Origin: Streptomyces sp. NBC_01498
Lineage (GTDB): Bacteria > Actinomycetota > Actinomycetes > Streptomycetales > Streptomycetaceae
DNA length: 64,000 nt
Assembly: GCF_036327775.1 (NCBI RefSeq)
Contig: NZ_CP109598.1
Coordinates: 6,298,501-6,362,500 of the forward strand
Direction of reading: 5' to 3'
Part shown: piece after piece, positions 9,861 through 18,518 of the stretch
Layout: each line of letters opens with the position of its first letter
Position numbering within the stretch: position 1 is the stretch's first letter
The notes under the pieces: model-generated
The model's database searches: none
What the model saw: the letters and a program-made list of their open reading frames with translations, nothing else
What the model was told of the DNA's origin: nothing
Program-made: the position numbers and the translations under genes

Positions 9861-11774
9861 TCAGAGCGCCGGCGGATCCCCGGCCCCGCGCCCCCGGTCC
9901 ACCGGACCCCGGCCCGACAGCACCTCGCCGTACGCCTGCATCAGGTCCGGCAGCCGCAGGGTGGACAGGTCCTCCCGTCCCGGTGTGCCGGCATAACCGG
10001 AGAGCCGCAGATCGCGGTAGGCGCAGCTCTTCTCGTACAGAGTGCGCAGGAAACGCCCGTTGCCCAGTTCGTCGATCCAGCCCTGGTCGATCACATGGCC
10101 GCTGATGCTGCTCAGTTCGTCCAGCGACTCCTCGTCCCACATGTCGTCGTTCTCGGCGGCCAGCACCTCGCCGATCGCGGTCAGTTCGAGCGGGCGGTAG
10201 CTGGGGAAGTCGATGCGCGTCGTGAAACGGGACGAGAGCCCGGGGTTGGTGGCGAGCAGCCGGTCCATGCCCTCCGGGTAGCCGGCCAGTATCACCACGA
10301 GATGGTTCCGGTTGTCCTCCGCGCGCTTCAGCAGCACCTGAAGGGCCTCGTCGCCGTACGCGTCCCCCTTGCTGTAACCGGAGTTGGCCAGGCTGTACGC
10401 CTCGTCCACGAACAGCACACCGCCGAGCGCCGAGTCGATCAGCTCGTTGGCCTTCACCGCGGTCTGGCCCAGGAACTCGCCCACCAGATCGGCCCGTTGG
10501 GCCTCCACCAGATGGTCGCCGCCCAGCAGCCCCAGCGCGTAGAAGACCCGCCCGAGGATGCGCGCGACGGTCGTCTTCCCGGTGCCCGAGGGACCGGAGA
10601 AGATGAAATGCCGCTTGGGCGGCTGCACGGGCAGCCCCTGACCTGCTCGTAACCGCGCCATGTTGAGCTGCGCGGACAACGCCTTGACCTGCCGTTTGAC
10701 CGGCTCCAGACCGACCATCCGCTCCAGCTCGGCGAGCGCCTCGGCCAGCAGGACCGGGTCCGTCGGCCGGTCGGGGAACTGCGGGGGAGCGGGCTGCGCC
10801 GGCACGCGCGCCTTCTCCCGGATGCCGTCCGCCCGGCCCCCGGGGTCCACCGGACCGCCGCCCGTCCCGAACGGCGACTGGCCCTCGGCGCCCGGCCGGG
10901 GATCGGGTCCCCCCGGGAACTCGCCGTCCGCCCCCACGTCCACCGTGTCCTGCCCGAACCCGGCCAGCGCGATCGACGCCAGACCGGCCGGGTCGTCCGC
11001 CCCGTCGTAGCCGTCCGAATCGGTGATCGCCGCCAGCCGGGCGGCGGTGTCCATGAAGGTGGGGTCGATACGGTGCACGGCCCGGTACAGCGGCAGGGCG
11101 GCGGCGCTCCGGCCGGTCCCCTCGTGCGCCCTCGCCAGCCAGTAACGCAGCTCCTTGCGCTGCGGCTGTTCGCTGCGGCACCGCATCAGTGACGTGGCGA
11201 GCAGTGGCTCCGCCTGCCCGTACATCTCCAGCCGCACCCGCGCCATGCCACCGAACAGACCGGCCTCGATACCCAGCAGCGGGTCGTTGACGAGGGATTC
11301 GGTGTGCCGCACCAACTGGTCCCAGTCCTTGACCAGATAGGCGCGGCAGGCGTGCAGGAAGCGCACGTGCGGGTCGGTGTCCACGGGCGGCAGCCCGGCC
11401 AGCGCCCGGTCCAGCTCGGGCACATGACGGCCGTCGAGCCAGTGCGAGGCGTGCGCGAGCAGCAGATCGCGCCGGCTCTCCAGCACCGGCTGCACCCACC
11501 AGCCCAGCCAGTACCAGGAGTTGAGGGTGCGGCGGTGCCGGGAGCGCTGCTCGCCGAAACGGTCCCGGTGCCGGTACATGTGCAGCAGCGCGGTCGTGGT
11601 GTCGACCCGTAGCGCGTGCAACCCGAGCCAGCCGTCGGCCATTTCGGGATCGAGCCGTACGGCCTCCCGGAACTCGTCCTCCGCCTGGGGGTACGCCCCC
11701 ATCGTGTAGGCGTCCACACCACGTACCCACGCGAGATCGGCCGGGGCCTGAGCGCCCTGCGTGCCGATGTCCAT
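9861..11774 (-). CDS. AAA ATPase with TPR-like N-terminus (CbxX/EccA type)
   Basis: A 637-aa protein. The N-terminal half (about 1-250) is helical and TPR-like (AYTMGAYPQAEDEFREAVRLDP). A Pro/Gly-rich linker of about 80 residues follows, then a CbxX/CfqX-type AAA+ module with Walker A GPSGTGKTT, Walker B VLFVDEAYSL and an SRFTTRIDFPSY arginine-finger region. This architecture matches EccA, the cytosolic ATPase of type VII (ESX) secretion, and related chaperone-like ATPases. No other type VII genes are near, so its partners are unknown. I chose the ATG at 11774 (after GGGGGG); a GTG at 11786 in the same frame is possible. Bases 11775-12001 carry no gene and presumably its promoter. Confidence 0.85.
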   Translation of the reverse strand: MDIGTQGAQAPADLAWVRGVDAYTMGAYPQAEDEFREAVRLDPEMADGWLGLHALRVDTTTALLHMYRHRDRFGEQRSRHRRTLNSWYWLGWWVQPVLESRRDLLLAHASHWLDGRHVPELDRALAGLPPVDTDPHVRFLHACRAYLVKDWDQLVRHTESLVNDPLLGIEAGLFGGMARVRLEMYGQAEPLLATSLMRCRSEQPQRKELRYWLARAHEGTGRSAAALPLYRAVHRIDPTFMDTAARLAAITDSDGYDGADDPAGLASIALAGFGQDTVDVGADGEFPGGPDPRPGAEGQSPFGTGGGPVDPGGRADGIREKARVPAQPAPPQFPDRPTDPVLLAEALAELERMVGLEPVKRQVKALSAQLNMARLRAGQGLPVQPPKRHFIFSGPSGTGKTTVARILGRVFYALGLLGGDHLVEAQRADLVGEFLGQTAVKANELIDSALGGVLFVDEAYSLANSGYSKGDAYGDEALQVLLKRAEDNRNHLVVILAGYPEGMDRLLATNPGLSSRFTTRIDFPSYRPLELTAIGEVLAAENDDMWDEESLDELSSISGHVIDQGWIDELGNGRFLRTLYEKSCAYRDLRLSGYAGTPGREDLSTLRLPDLMQAYGEVLSGRGPVDRGRGAGDPPAL

Positions 11775-12001
11775 CCGGCCCCCCACAACATGACCCCGTG
11801 ATGTCCCGCCGGGCGGGCGCCCGTCGGCAGAGTGTGCTGAACCACCTTGTCGCTAACGGGAATTGACCCCCCGAGGGGCATCGTACCTGCGCATAGGGGG
11901 CGCGACTAAGGGCGCAGCCGTCGCACGCGCACCGGCGGTGACCCAGAGTGACAGTCGGGTGGGCGGCGGTGCGGGGGAGGGCGGGAGGAGGGCAGAACGA
12001 A

Positions 12002-12061
12002 GCCCCCGATCACGGGGGAACAACCGGGGGCCTCGCGTCTGGGGCGGCTCCGAAAAGCCGC
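12002..12061 (-). terminator. Tandem hairpins downstream of the uridine-kinase-like gene
   Basis: Read leftward, the first hairpin (12044-12061, GCGGCT/AGCCGC with a T-containing loop) is followed by a second (12002-12031, GCCCCCG/CGGGGGC arms). They lie 75-135 bases after the stop codon of the gene that ends at 12137 and probably end its transcript. Confidence 0.5.
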
Positions 12062-12136
12062 ACATTGAGAACGTAAGACCTGCCCCGCCTCTTGGTCAAG
12101 CGGAGTTGAGGCCCTTCGAGGCTGATTTCCGACTGC

Positions 12137-12766
12137 TCAGTATGGAGTCGGCATCCCGTCACCGTAGGTGACAGGCCGGTCCGCCGGCGCGGTCGCGGCG
12201 GACCCCGGCTCCCAGAGGTAACCCCGCTGCCATTCACGCACCAGCACATCCGCGAACGGACGCGACGGATCTGCCGCGAAATGCCGGGTCTCCGCCTCGG
12301 TCCAGGTGTCCCAGAAGGCCGACAGGCCCGCCCCGTCGCGCGCGCGGCCCCGCCGCCACGACTCCTCGGCGCTCCGCTCCATCCACAGCAGCCTCGCCAG
12401 CCACGGCCGTACCGCCGCCCGGCCCGCGCCGACCCCCTCGATCAGGACGACCGGCGCGGGGGGCACGGGGCGGGGCGCGTGGAAGCGCCGCAGGGTCCAG
12501 TCGTACGGCGCGTACCGCGCGCCCGCGCCGCGCGCGAGCGGTTCGAGGACGCCGTCGGTGAGTCTGTCCGTCCAGTCGAAGAACGCGTCGTGGGAGGCCA
12601 GATCGTCCAGCCGCAGCACGGGCGCCCCGCCGAGCGCGGCGGCGAGCCGTGCGGCGAGGGTCGTCTTTCCCGAACCGGCGTGCCCGTCGACCGCGACCAG
12701 CCGGACGGGGCCGCAGGACGGCGGCAGCGCCCGCAGGGTCATGGCGGCTTCGATGAGAGCGTCCAT
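12137..12766 (-). CDS. Uridine kinase-like P-loop protein
   Basis: A 209-aa P-loop NTPase. Residues about 25-40 hold Walker A in VDGHAGSGKTTLAARLA, followed by VLRLDDLASHDAFFDW, a nucleoside-kinase-like substrate region with a DD acid pair, then VVLIEGVGAGR. This pattern is that of uridine kinase and phosphoribulokinase-like proteins that act on small nucleosides or cofactors in the cytoplasm. The family has many uncharacterised actinobacterial members, so the substrate is uncertain. The gene stands alone, leftward, with a terminator-like structure downstream. Confidence 0.75.
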   Translation of the reverse strand: MDALIEAAMTLRALPPSCGPVRLVAVDGHAGSGKTTLAARLAAALGGAPVLRLDDLASHDAFFDWTDRLTDGVLEPLARGAGARYAPYDWTLRRFHAPRPVPPAPVVLIEGVGAGRAAVRPWLARLLWMERSAEESWRRGRARDGAGLSAFWDTWTEAETRHFAADPSRPFADVLVREWQRGYLWEPGSAATAPADRPVTYGDGMPTPY

Positions 12767-12907
12767 CCGGTCACCCTACGCACGCCGGGGCCGGCACGGG
12801 CGCGAGTACCGCCGATGCCCGCGCCCGCCCGGCCACCAGGAAGGGGACAGGGGACAGGGGGACGGCGCCGCGAGGCCGCGGAACAGCGGGTCGCACCAGT
12901 GGTCGAG

Positions 12908-12919
12908 ACCAATATTGGT
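12908..12919. promoter_or_regulatory. Perfect 12-bp palindrome, candidate operator
   Basis: ACCAATATTGGT is an exact inverted repeat and strikingly AT-rich for this DNA. A partly matching ACCAGTGGT (12896-12904) lies just before it. It is about 100 bases upstream of the secreted peptidase gene. It resembles a LacI/ROK- or GntR-type operator but the regulator is unknown. The rest of 12767-13018 shows no gene. Confidence 0.5.
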
Positions 12920-13018
12920 GGCGATGACGCGGCACGAAGTGCTGGCAGAAGCCGGACCGGGCCCGCGATAGTGGGCGCACTCTGTCGTGCACCAGCCCAG
13001 TGACCCCGGGGGTCCCCC

Positions 13019-14404
13019 ATGAACCACCCAGCCTCTGCCGGGAACAGCCCGGCGTCGCGCCGTACTGTCCTGGCCGCGGCCCTCGCCGCCGCCGGCGCGG
13101 GCGCGCTGTCCACCGCCGCCCCCGCCGTGGCGGCCTCTCCGGCCGCACCGTCCGGCCGCCACCACCCGCGGAACGGTCTCGTGGACAACCACTTCTGGAC
13201 ATCCTCCGCCGACTGGCGCGGCGGCCGGGGCGAGGGCACGAAGGCCCTGTCCGGCGGCCGGTCCGGTCTGGTCATCGCCACCCCCGTGGGCAGCACCGAC
13301 TACACCGACCCGCACACCGGCACCACCAGCACCTGGGAGTACGCCACCTGGACCTCGCCCGTCCACCGCTCCGGCGTCCCGGCCACCGAGGCGATCGCCT
13401 CCTGGAACGCCACCACACCCGCGGGCACCTGGATCCAGACTGAACTGCGCGGCACCTACTCCGACGGCGCCGCGACTCCCTGGTACGTGATGGGCCGCTG
13501 GGCGTCCGGCGACGGTGACATCCGGCGCACCTCCGTCGACGACCAGACGGACGACCGCAGCAGCGTCTGGACCGACACCTTCGCCATCGACGACGCGGCG
13601 AGCGGTCTGCGGCTGGTCTCGTACCAGCTGCGCCTCACCCTCCACCGCAAGCCAGGCACGACCCTCACGCCCACCGTCCGCCGGGTCGGCGCGATGACCT
13701 CCGACATCCCGGACCGCTTCACCGTCCCGGCGTCCGCGCACCAGGTGGCGCGCGAACTGCCCGTACCGCGCTACTCGCAGAACACGCACGTCGGCCAGTA
13801 CCCGGAGTACGACAACGGCGGCGAGGCGTGGTGCAGCCCCACCTCCTCGCAGATGATCATCGAGTACTGGGGCCGGAAGCCCACCGCCGAGGACCTGGCG
13901 TGGGTGAACCCGGACTTCGCCGACCCCCAGGTCTGCCACGCGGCCCGGTACACCTTCGACCACCAGTACGACGGCTGTGGCAACTGGCCCTTCAACGCCG
14001 CCTACGCCGCCACCTACCCGGACATGAACGGCGTCGTCACCCGGCTCGGCTCGCTCGCCGACGTGGAGCGGCTGATCCGCGCGGGCATCCCGGTCATCAC
14101 CTCGCAGTCCTTCCTGGAGTCGGAGCTGACCGGCGCGGGTTACGGCACCTCCGGCCATCTGATGACGGTGATCGGCTTCACGGCCGCCGGCGACGTCATC
14201 GCCAACGACCCCGCCTCGCCCAGCAACGAGGCGGTCCGGCGGGTCTACAACCGCCGTGAGTGGGAGAACATCTGGCTGCGCACGAAGCGCTACAACGCCT
14301 CGGGCGGCGTGTCCTCGGGCACCGGCGGCGTCTGCTACCTCTACTGGCCTGCGGAGCCCACGGCGGCCCAGCGCAAGGCGCTGGAGACCGTCGGCGTGCG
14401 CTGA
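13019..14404 (+). CDS. Secreted C39-like cysteine peptidase
   Basis: A 461-aa exported protein. The N-terminus holds a twin-arginine motif and hydrophobic stretch (SRRTVLAAALAAAGAGAL) and an Ala-rich cleavage region near residue 40. A beta-rich domain of unknown role fills about 45-245. The C-terminal part (about 250-430) is a peptidase C39-like papain fold: likely catalytic C272 in EAWCSPTSSQM, H380 in SGHLMTVIGF and D397 in ANDPAS. Such proteins are widespread in Streptomyces and presumed extracellular; the substrate is unknown. GGGGG precedes the ATG. The peptidase is unlikely to process bacteriocins, because no ABC exporter domain is attached. Confidence 0.83.
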   Translation: MNHPASAGNSPASRRTVLAAALAAAGAGALSTAAPAVAASPAAPSGRHHPRNGLVDNHFWTSSADWRGGRGEGTKALSGGRSGLVIATPVGSTDYTDPHTGTTSTWEYATWTSPVHRSGVPATEAIASWNATTPAGTWIQTELRGTYSDGAATPWYVMGRWASGDGDIRRTSVDDQTDDRSSVWTDTFAIDDAASGLRLVSYQLRLTLHRKPGTTLTPTVRRVGAMTSDIPDRFTVPASAHQVARELPVPRYSQNTHVGQYPEYDNGGEAWCSPTSSQMIIEYWGRKPTAEDLAWVNPDFADPQVCHAARYTFDHQYDGCGNWPFNAAYAATYPDMNGVVTRLGSLADVERLIRAGIPVITSQSFLESELTGAGYGTSGHLMTVIGFTAAGDVIANDPASPSNEAVRRVYNRREWENIWLRTKRYNASGGVSSGTGGVCYLYWPAEPTAAQRKALETVGVR

Positions 14405-14405
14405 G

Positions 14406-14423
14406 GCCGCCGGGTCCGGCGGC
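14406..14423 (+). terminator. Short hairpin after the C39 peptidase gene
   Basis: GCCGCCGG and CCGGCGGC arms flank a two-base loop immediately after the stop codon. Weak, with no T run. Confidence 0.4.
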
Positions 14424-14485
14424 GGTACCCGTGTGACAGGGCGTGGGGAGCGGATCTGAGGAGATGACACCGGGTCAGGACCTCC

Positions 14486-14515
14486 GTCACTTGTCCCTGG
14501 GTCACTTGTCCCTCG
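14486..14515. repeat. Two tandem copies of a 15-bp unit upstream of the TetR gene
   Basis: GTCACTTGTCCCTGG is followed directly by GTCACTTGTCCCTCG and a further GTCA. The repeat is 210 bases before the TetR start and could be a regulator site. The remainder of 14424-14723 carries no gene I can support. Confidence 0.6.
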
Positions 14516-14723
14516 GTCATAGCTCCGTCGTCACAGAGCCTCCGGACAGGGCGTGCTGACGGTTCGTCGGAGGTGTCGGCGCGGGCGCCGGGGTGATGCC
14601 GTTCACCCCGGCGCCCTCGCGTGCCGCGACCGGAGAGCGCTCACCCCGGCCGGTCCCGCCCTCCCGCGACGGGTCTGCAATACTGCGGATCTCCTGTGAC
14701 GGCCGAGACGGGGAAGCGCGGAC

Positions 14724-15386
14724 TTGAACGACAGGCAGCAGCGTGGCGAGAGCGAGCGGGCGCAGCAGCGCCGCTCCGAACTCATCGCCACCGGCCGGAA
14801 GTTGTTCGCCGACACCTCGTACGACGCGCTGTCCATGGACGACATCGCCCGGCACGCCGGTGTCGCCAAGGGGCTGATCTACTACTACTTCAAGAACAAG
14901 CGCGGCTACTACCTCGCCATCATCGAGGACTCCGTGGGGGAGTTGGTCTCGCTCGCCGCCGGGGGCGGCGATCTGCCGAACACCCAGCGCGTCCAGCGCA
15001 CCGTCGAGGCGTATCTCCGGTTCGCCCAGTTCAACGAGGCCGCCTACCGCACGATCATCACCGGCGGGGTGGGCTTCGACACCCAGGTGCAGGCGATCCG
15101 CGACGCGGTGCGTACCGGACTGGTCGCCACCGTCGCCCAGGGCGCGTACGGCCGCCAGGACATCCCGCCGATCGCGCGGCTCGCCCTGCTGGGCTGGCTC
15201 AGCAGCGTCGAGTGGCTGACGCTCGAATGGCTGGAGCACCGCGAGGAGTTGACCCGGGAGATCCCGCGCGACCTGCTGGTGCGGATGCTGCGGCACACGC
15301 TCAACACGATCGAGGAGTTCGCGCCGGAGTGCCCGGCGCCGCCGCCGGACCCGGACTTCCGTCCGTACACCGGCCGCGACACCTGA
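14724..15386 (+). CDS. TetR-family transcriptional regulator
   Basis: A 220-aa regulator. The N-terminal helix-turn-helix is clear (ELIATGRKLFADTSYDAL then MDDIARHAGVAKGLIYYYFK), and the C-terminal domain is a variable ligand-binding bundle. It starts with TTG at 14724 after GGGAAG. It is convergent with the chitinase gene; the C39 peptidase is upstream on the same strand. TetR regulators usually repress themselves and a neighbour; here no obvious efflux partner is adjacent, so the target is unknown. A fatty-acid or acyl-CoA link to the acyl-CoA dehydrogenase at 17191 is only a guess. Confidence 0.88.
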   Translation: MNDRQQRGESERAQQRRSELIATGRKLFADTSYDALSMDDIARHAGVAKGLIYYYFKNKRGYYLAIIEDSVGELVSLAAGGGDLPNTQRVQRTVEAYLRFAQFNEAAYRTIITGGVGFDTQVQAIRDAVRTGLVATVAQGAYGRQDIPPIARLALLGWLSSVEWLTLEWLEHREELTREIPRDLLVRMLRHTLNTIEEFAPECPAPPPDPDFRPYTGRDT

Positions 15387-15504
15387 ACCGGCCCGTACAC
15401 GGCGCCGCACCACGGCAGGCCGCGACGGCGGAGCGGATCTCAGGCGGACGGGCGGATCTCAGGCGAACGGGCGGGGCGCACGGGAACGGGCGGGGCGCAC
15501 GGGA

Positions 15505-15534
15505 ACGGGGCGGGGCTCGGCGGCCCCGCCCCGT
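15505..15534. terminator. Bidirectional terminator between TetR and chitinase genes
   Basis: A perfect 12-bp stem (ACGGGGCGGGGC with GCCCCGCCCCGT) and 6-base loop between convergent genes. It is preceded by short imperfect direct repeats of GCGGATCTCAGGCG and CGGGCGGGGCGCACGGGAA. Confidence 0.75.
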
Positions 15535-15552
15535 CCGCCCTTCCTCCGTCGG

Positions 15553-16800
15553 TCAGTTGATCGCGTCGATCAGCTCACCGTCGGCCGTGTCGCCGCTCAA
15601 CTCCCAGAAGAACGTGCCTCCGAGGCCCTGCTGGTTCTTGTAGTCCATCTTGGTACCGATGGTGGCGGGGGTGTCGTAGCTCCACCAGTTGGTGCCGCAG
15701 TGCGCGTACGCGGTCCCGGCCACCGTGCCGTTCGCCGGGCAGGTGTTCTTGAGGACCTTGTAGTCCTCGATGCCCGGCTCGTACGTGCCCGGCGCCGCAC
15801 CCGTCGCGCTGCCGCCCGGCTCCGCCCGGGTGACGCCCGTCCAGCCGCGTCCGTAGAAGCCGATGCCGAGCAGCAGCTTCTCCGCCGGAACCCCCTTGGC
15901 CTTCAGCTTCGTGATCGCCGCGTCGGAGTTGAAGCCCTCCTGCGGGATGCCGTCGTACGACGTCAGCGGCGAGTGCGGGGCCGTCGGACCCTGCGCCGCG
16001 AACGCGCCGAAGAAGTCGTACGTCATCGGCAGATACCAGTCGAGGTGCTGGGCCGCCGTGCCGTAGTCCGTGGCGTCGATCTTGCCGCCGTCCGAGCCGT
16101 CGGCGGTGATCGCCGCGGTGACCAGGTCGCCGCCGAACTCCGTACGCAGCGCCGACACCAGATTCGTGAAGGCGTCGGGACCGCTGGTGTCGCAGGTCAG
16201 ACCACAGGCGTTCGGGTACTCCCAGTCGACGTCGATACCGTCGAAGACATCGGCCCAGCGCGGGTCCTCGACCAGGTCGCGGCAGGACTTGGCGAACGCG
16301 GCCGGGTTCTGTGCCGCCTCGCCGAAGCCGCCCGACCAGGACCAGCCGCCGAACGACCAGATGACCTTCAGACCGGGGTGGAGCGCCTTGAGCTTGCGCA
16401 GCTGGTTGAAGTTGCCGCGCAGCGGCTGGTCCCAGGCGTCGGCCACCCCGTCGACGCTCTGGTCGGCGGTGTAGGACTTCTCGTGGTCGGCGAACGCGTC
16501 ACCGATGACGCACTTGCCTCCCTGGACGTTGCCGAACGCGTAGTTGATGTGTGTGAGCTTGTCGGCCGACCCGGAGGTCTCGATGTTCTTGACGTGGTAA
16601 TTCCGGTCGTAGACACCCCAGTTGGCGAAGTATCCGACGACCTTCCCGGCAGCGGCTGTGGGGGCCGCGCTCGCCGGGGCCTTCTCCTGGTCCGCCGCCG
16701 CGCTGCCGGCACCGGCGAGCAGGGACACGCCGAGAACGGCCGTACAGGCGGCGGCGACGAGCGCCCGGAAACGGGCGCGGGGACGGTGCGGTCCGAGCAT
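15553..16800 (-). CDS. Secreted chitinase, glycoside hydrolase family 18
   Basis: A 415-aa exported chitinase. A Sec signal peptide (LVAAACTAVLGVSLLAGAGSAAA) is followed by one GH18 barrel from about residue 50. The catalytic motif DGIDVDWEYP (about 185-194) contains the proton-donor Glu; KVIWSFGGWSWSGGF is the SxGG strand. There is no carbohydrate-binding module. The ATG at 16800 was chosen for its GAGGAGA ribosome-binding site. The upstream region carries a DasR-like site, which fits N-acetylglucosamine control of chitin use. This resembles the small GH18 enzymes ChiD/ChiE of S. coelicolor; I cannot say which. Confidence 0.92.
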   Translation of the reverse strand: MLGPHRPRARFRALVAAACTAVLGVSLLAGAGSAAADQEKAPASAAPTAAAGKVVGYFANWGVYDRNYHVKNIETSGSADKLTHINYAFGNVQGGKCVIGDAFADHEKSYTADQSVDGVADAWDQPLRGNFNQLRKLKALHPGLKVIWSFGGWSWSGGFGEAAQNPAAFAKSCRDLVEDPRWADVFDGIDVDWEYPNACGLTCDTSGPDAFTNLVSALRTEFGGDLVTAAITADGSDGGKIDATDYGTAAQHLDWYLPMTYDFFGAFAAQGPTAPHSPLTSYDGIPQEGFNSDAAITKLKAKGVPAEKLLLGIGFYGRGWTGVTRAEPGGSATGAAPGTYEPGIEDYKVLKNTCPANGTVAGTAYAHCGTNWWSYDTPATIGTKMDYKNQQGLGGTFFWELSGDTADGELIDAIN

Positions 16801-16878
16801 GAGGTCTCCTCGTGGGGGAGGGAGAGCGCGTCCGGGACATCGACCTGTCATGGACGCGAAGTGTTCCTCGGGACGTTA

Positions 16879-16894
16879 GAAGGACTAGACCAGT
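16879..16894 (-). promoter_or_regulatory. DasR-responsive-element-like operator
   Basis: Read toward the chitinase gene the site is ACTGGTCTAGTCCTTC, matching the DasR consensus ACTGGTCTAGACCAGT at 12 of 16 positions, with the whole first half intact. It lies about 80 bases upstream of the chitinase start. The rest of 16801-17190 has no gene; it must also carry the promoter of the divergent acyl-CoA dehydrogenase. Confidence 0.7.
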
Positions 16895-17190
16895 CGGTCA
16901 ATGGGTGGGAACAGACTTCGCACGAAGCCCGTGGCGGTATGCCGGGGCGTGCCGGCCGCGCGGGAGGCCGGAGCCCGGCCGAACAGGACCTGACCTCCCG
17001 TGACTACACCCCGCCGATCGGGCATACTCAACGCGCCACAGCCGCTGGTCAGCCCCTCCCGTGATCCGGGGCGGCAGCATCGGCTGGGCAGTATTCCGGC
17101 CCGGGGACACCCCCGGGCCCCGACCGGCGGCGCCGCCACACCCAGCGTGCGCGACCGCCGTAGCGTCCCGACAGGGAGGAGAGCGCCGCC

Positions 17191-18363
17191 ATGCCCGACC
17201 GCGCCCCGCGACAGGTGGAACGTCAGCTGCCCACCGAGGAGTCGAAGGACCTGCTCACGCTCGTACGCGACATCGTCGAGCGGGAGATCGCCCCCGGGGC
17301 GTCCGAGGGGGAGGAGGCCGGCCGCTTCCCCCGCGAGACCTTCGCCCTCCTCTCCGCGTCCGGCCTGCTCGGCCTGCCGTACGACTCCGCGCACGGCGGC
17401 GGCGACCAGCCGTACGAGGTCTACCTCCAGGTCCTCGAAGAGCTCGCCGCGGCCCGCCTCACCGTCGGCCTCGGCGTCAGCGTCCACTCACTGGCCTGCC
17501 ACGCGCTCGCCTCCTACGGCACCGCCGACCAGCAGGCCGAACACCTCCCCGCCATGCTGGGCGGCGGCCTGCTGGGCGCCTACTGCCTCTCCGAGCCCGC
17601 CTCCGGGTCCGACGCCGCCTCGCTGAGCACCAAGGCCGTCAGGGACGGCGACGACTGGGTGATCACCGGCACCAAGGCGTGGATCACCCACGGCGGCATC
17701 GCCGACTTCTGCACCGTGCTCGCGCGCACCGGCGGCGAGGGTGCCCGCGGCATCTCGGCCTTCCTGGTGCCGGGCGACGCCGAAGGGCTGGTCGCCGCGG
17801 CACCCGAGAAGAAGATGGGCATGAAGGGCTCGCCCACCGCCCAGCTCCACTTCGACGGCGTCCGGGTCGGCGACGACCGGCGGATCGGCGACGAGGGGCA
17901 GGGGTTCGCGATCGCCCTCTCCGCACTCGACTCCGGCCGGCTCGGCATCGCGGCCTGCGCCGTGGGAGTCGCGCAGGCGGCGCTCGACGAGGCCGTGGAA
18001 TACGCGGCGGGGCGCAGGCAGTTCGGCCGCCCCATCGCCGACTTCCAGGGGCTGCGCTTCCTGCTCGCCGACATGGCCACCCAGATCGACGCGGGCCGTG
18101 CGCTGTACCTGGCGGCGGCCCGGCTGCGGGACGCGGGGCTGCCGTTCTCCCGCCAGGCCGCGATGGCGAAGCTGTTCTGCACCGACGCGGCGATGCGGGT
18201 CACCACGGACGCCGTGCAGGTGCTCGGCGGCTACGGCTACACGGCGGACTTCCCCGCCGAGCGCTACATGCGCGAGGCGAAGGTCCTCCAGATCGTGGAA
18301 GGCACCAACCAGATCCAGCGCATGGTCATCGCCCGGCACCTGGTCGGCCCCGAAACCCGCTGA
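17191..18363 (+). CDS. Acyl-CoA dehydrogenase
   Basis: A 390-aa flavoenzyme that oxidises an acyl-CoA to the 2-enoyl-CoA, passing electrons to ETF. All three domains are present: the N-terminal helical domain, the beta domain with CLSEPASGSDAASL and KAWITHGGIADF, and the C-terminal bundle with RRQFGRPIADFQGLRF and LGGYGYTADFPAERYMREAK. The catalytic base is the Glu of VEGTNQIQRM (about E370), as in short- and branched-chain enzymes. GGGAGGAGAG precedes the ATG. Chain-length specificity cannot be told. It stands alone between chitinase and a terminator. Confidence 0.9.
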   Translation: MPDRAPRQVERQLPTEESKDLLTLVRDIVEREIAPGASEGEEAGRFPRETFALLSASGLLGLPYDSAHGGGDQPYEVYLQVLEELAAARLTVGLGVSVHSLACHALASYGTADQQAEHLPAMLGGGLLGAYCLSEPASGSDAASLSTKAVRDGDDWVITGTKAWITHGGIADFCTVLARTGGEGARGISAFLVPGDAEGLVAAAPEKKMGMKGSPTAQLHFDGVRVGDDRRIGDEGQGFAIALSALDSGRLGIAACAVGVAQAALDEAVEYAAGRRQFGRPIADFQGLRFLLADMATQIDAGRALYLAAARLRDAGLPFSRQAAMAKLFCTDAAMRVTTDAVQVLGGYGYTADFPAERYMREAKVLQIVEGTNQIQRMVIARHLVGPETR

Positions 18364-18386
18364 GCCGGACCGACCTGACCCTGTGT

Positions 18387-18449
18387 CCCGTCCGTCGGAG
18401 ATCGCCAACCGGCGGACGGGAACGGCGAATCGACGAGCCGTCGGCTCGT
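18387..18449. terminator. Two hairpins between convergent genes
   Basis: First hairpin 18387-18420: 12-bp stem CCCGTCCGTCGG/CCGGCGGACGGG with one G-U pair. Second hairpin 18433-18449: ACGAGCC/GGCTCGT. Together they separate the acyl-CoA dehydrogenase gene from the convergent small gene. Confidence 0.65.
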
Positions 18450-18518
18450 TCGGAACAGTCAGGGCGGTACGTGACGTGCCGTGGGGCCCGTGAGGCGACG
18501 AGGCGGCGGGGCCGCGCG

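Noticed and set aside
12060..12140. Possible tRNA near 12.1 kb
   Set aside because: No cloverleaf could be drawn: no TTCGA/TTCAA T-loop with matching stems and no acceptor pairing.
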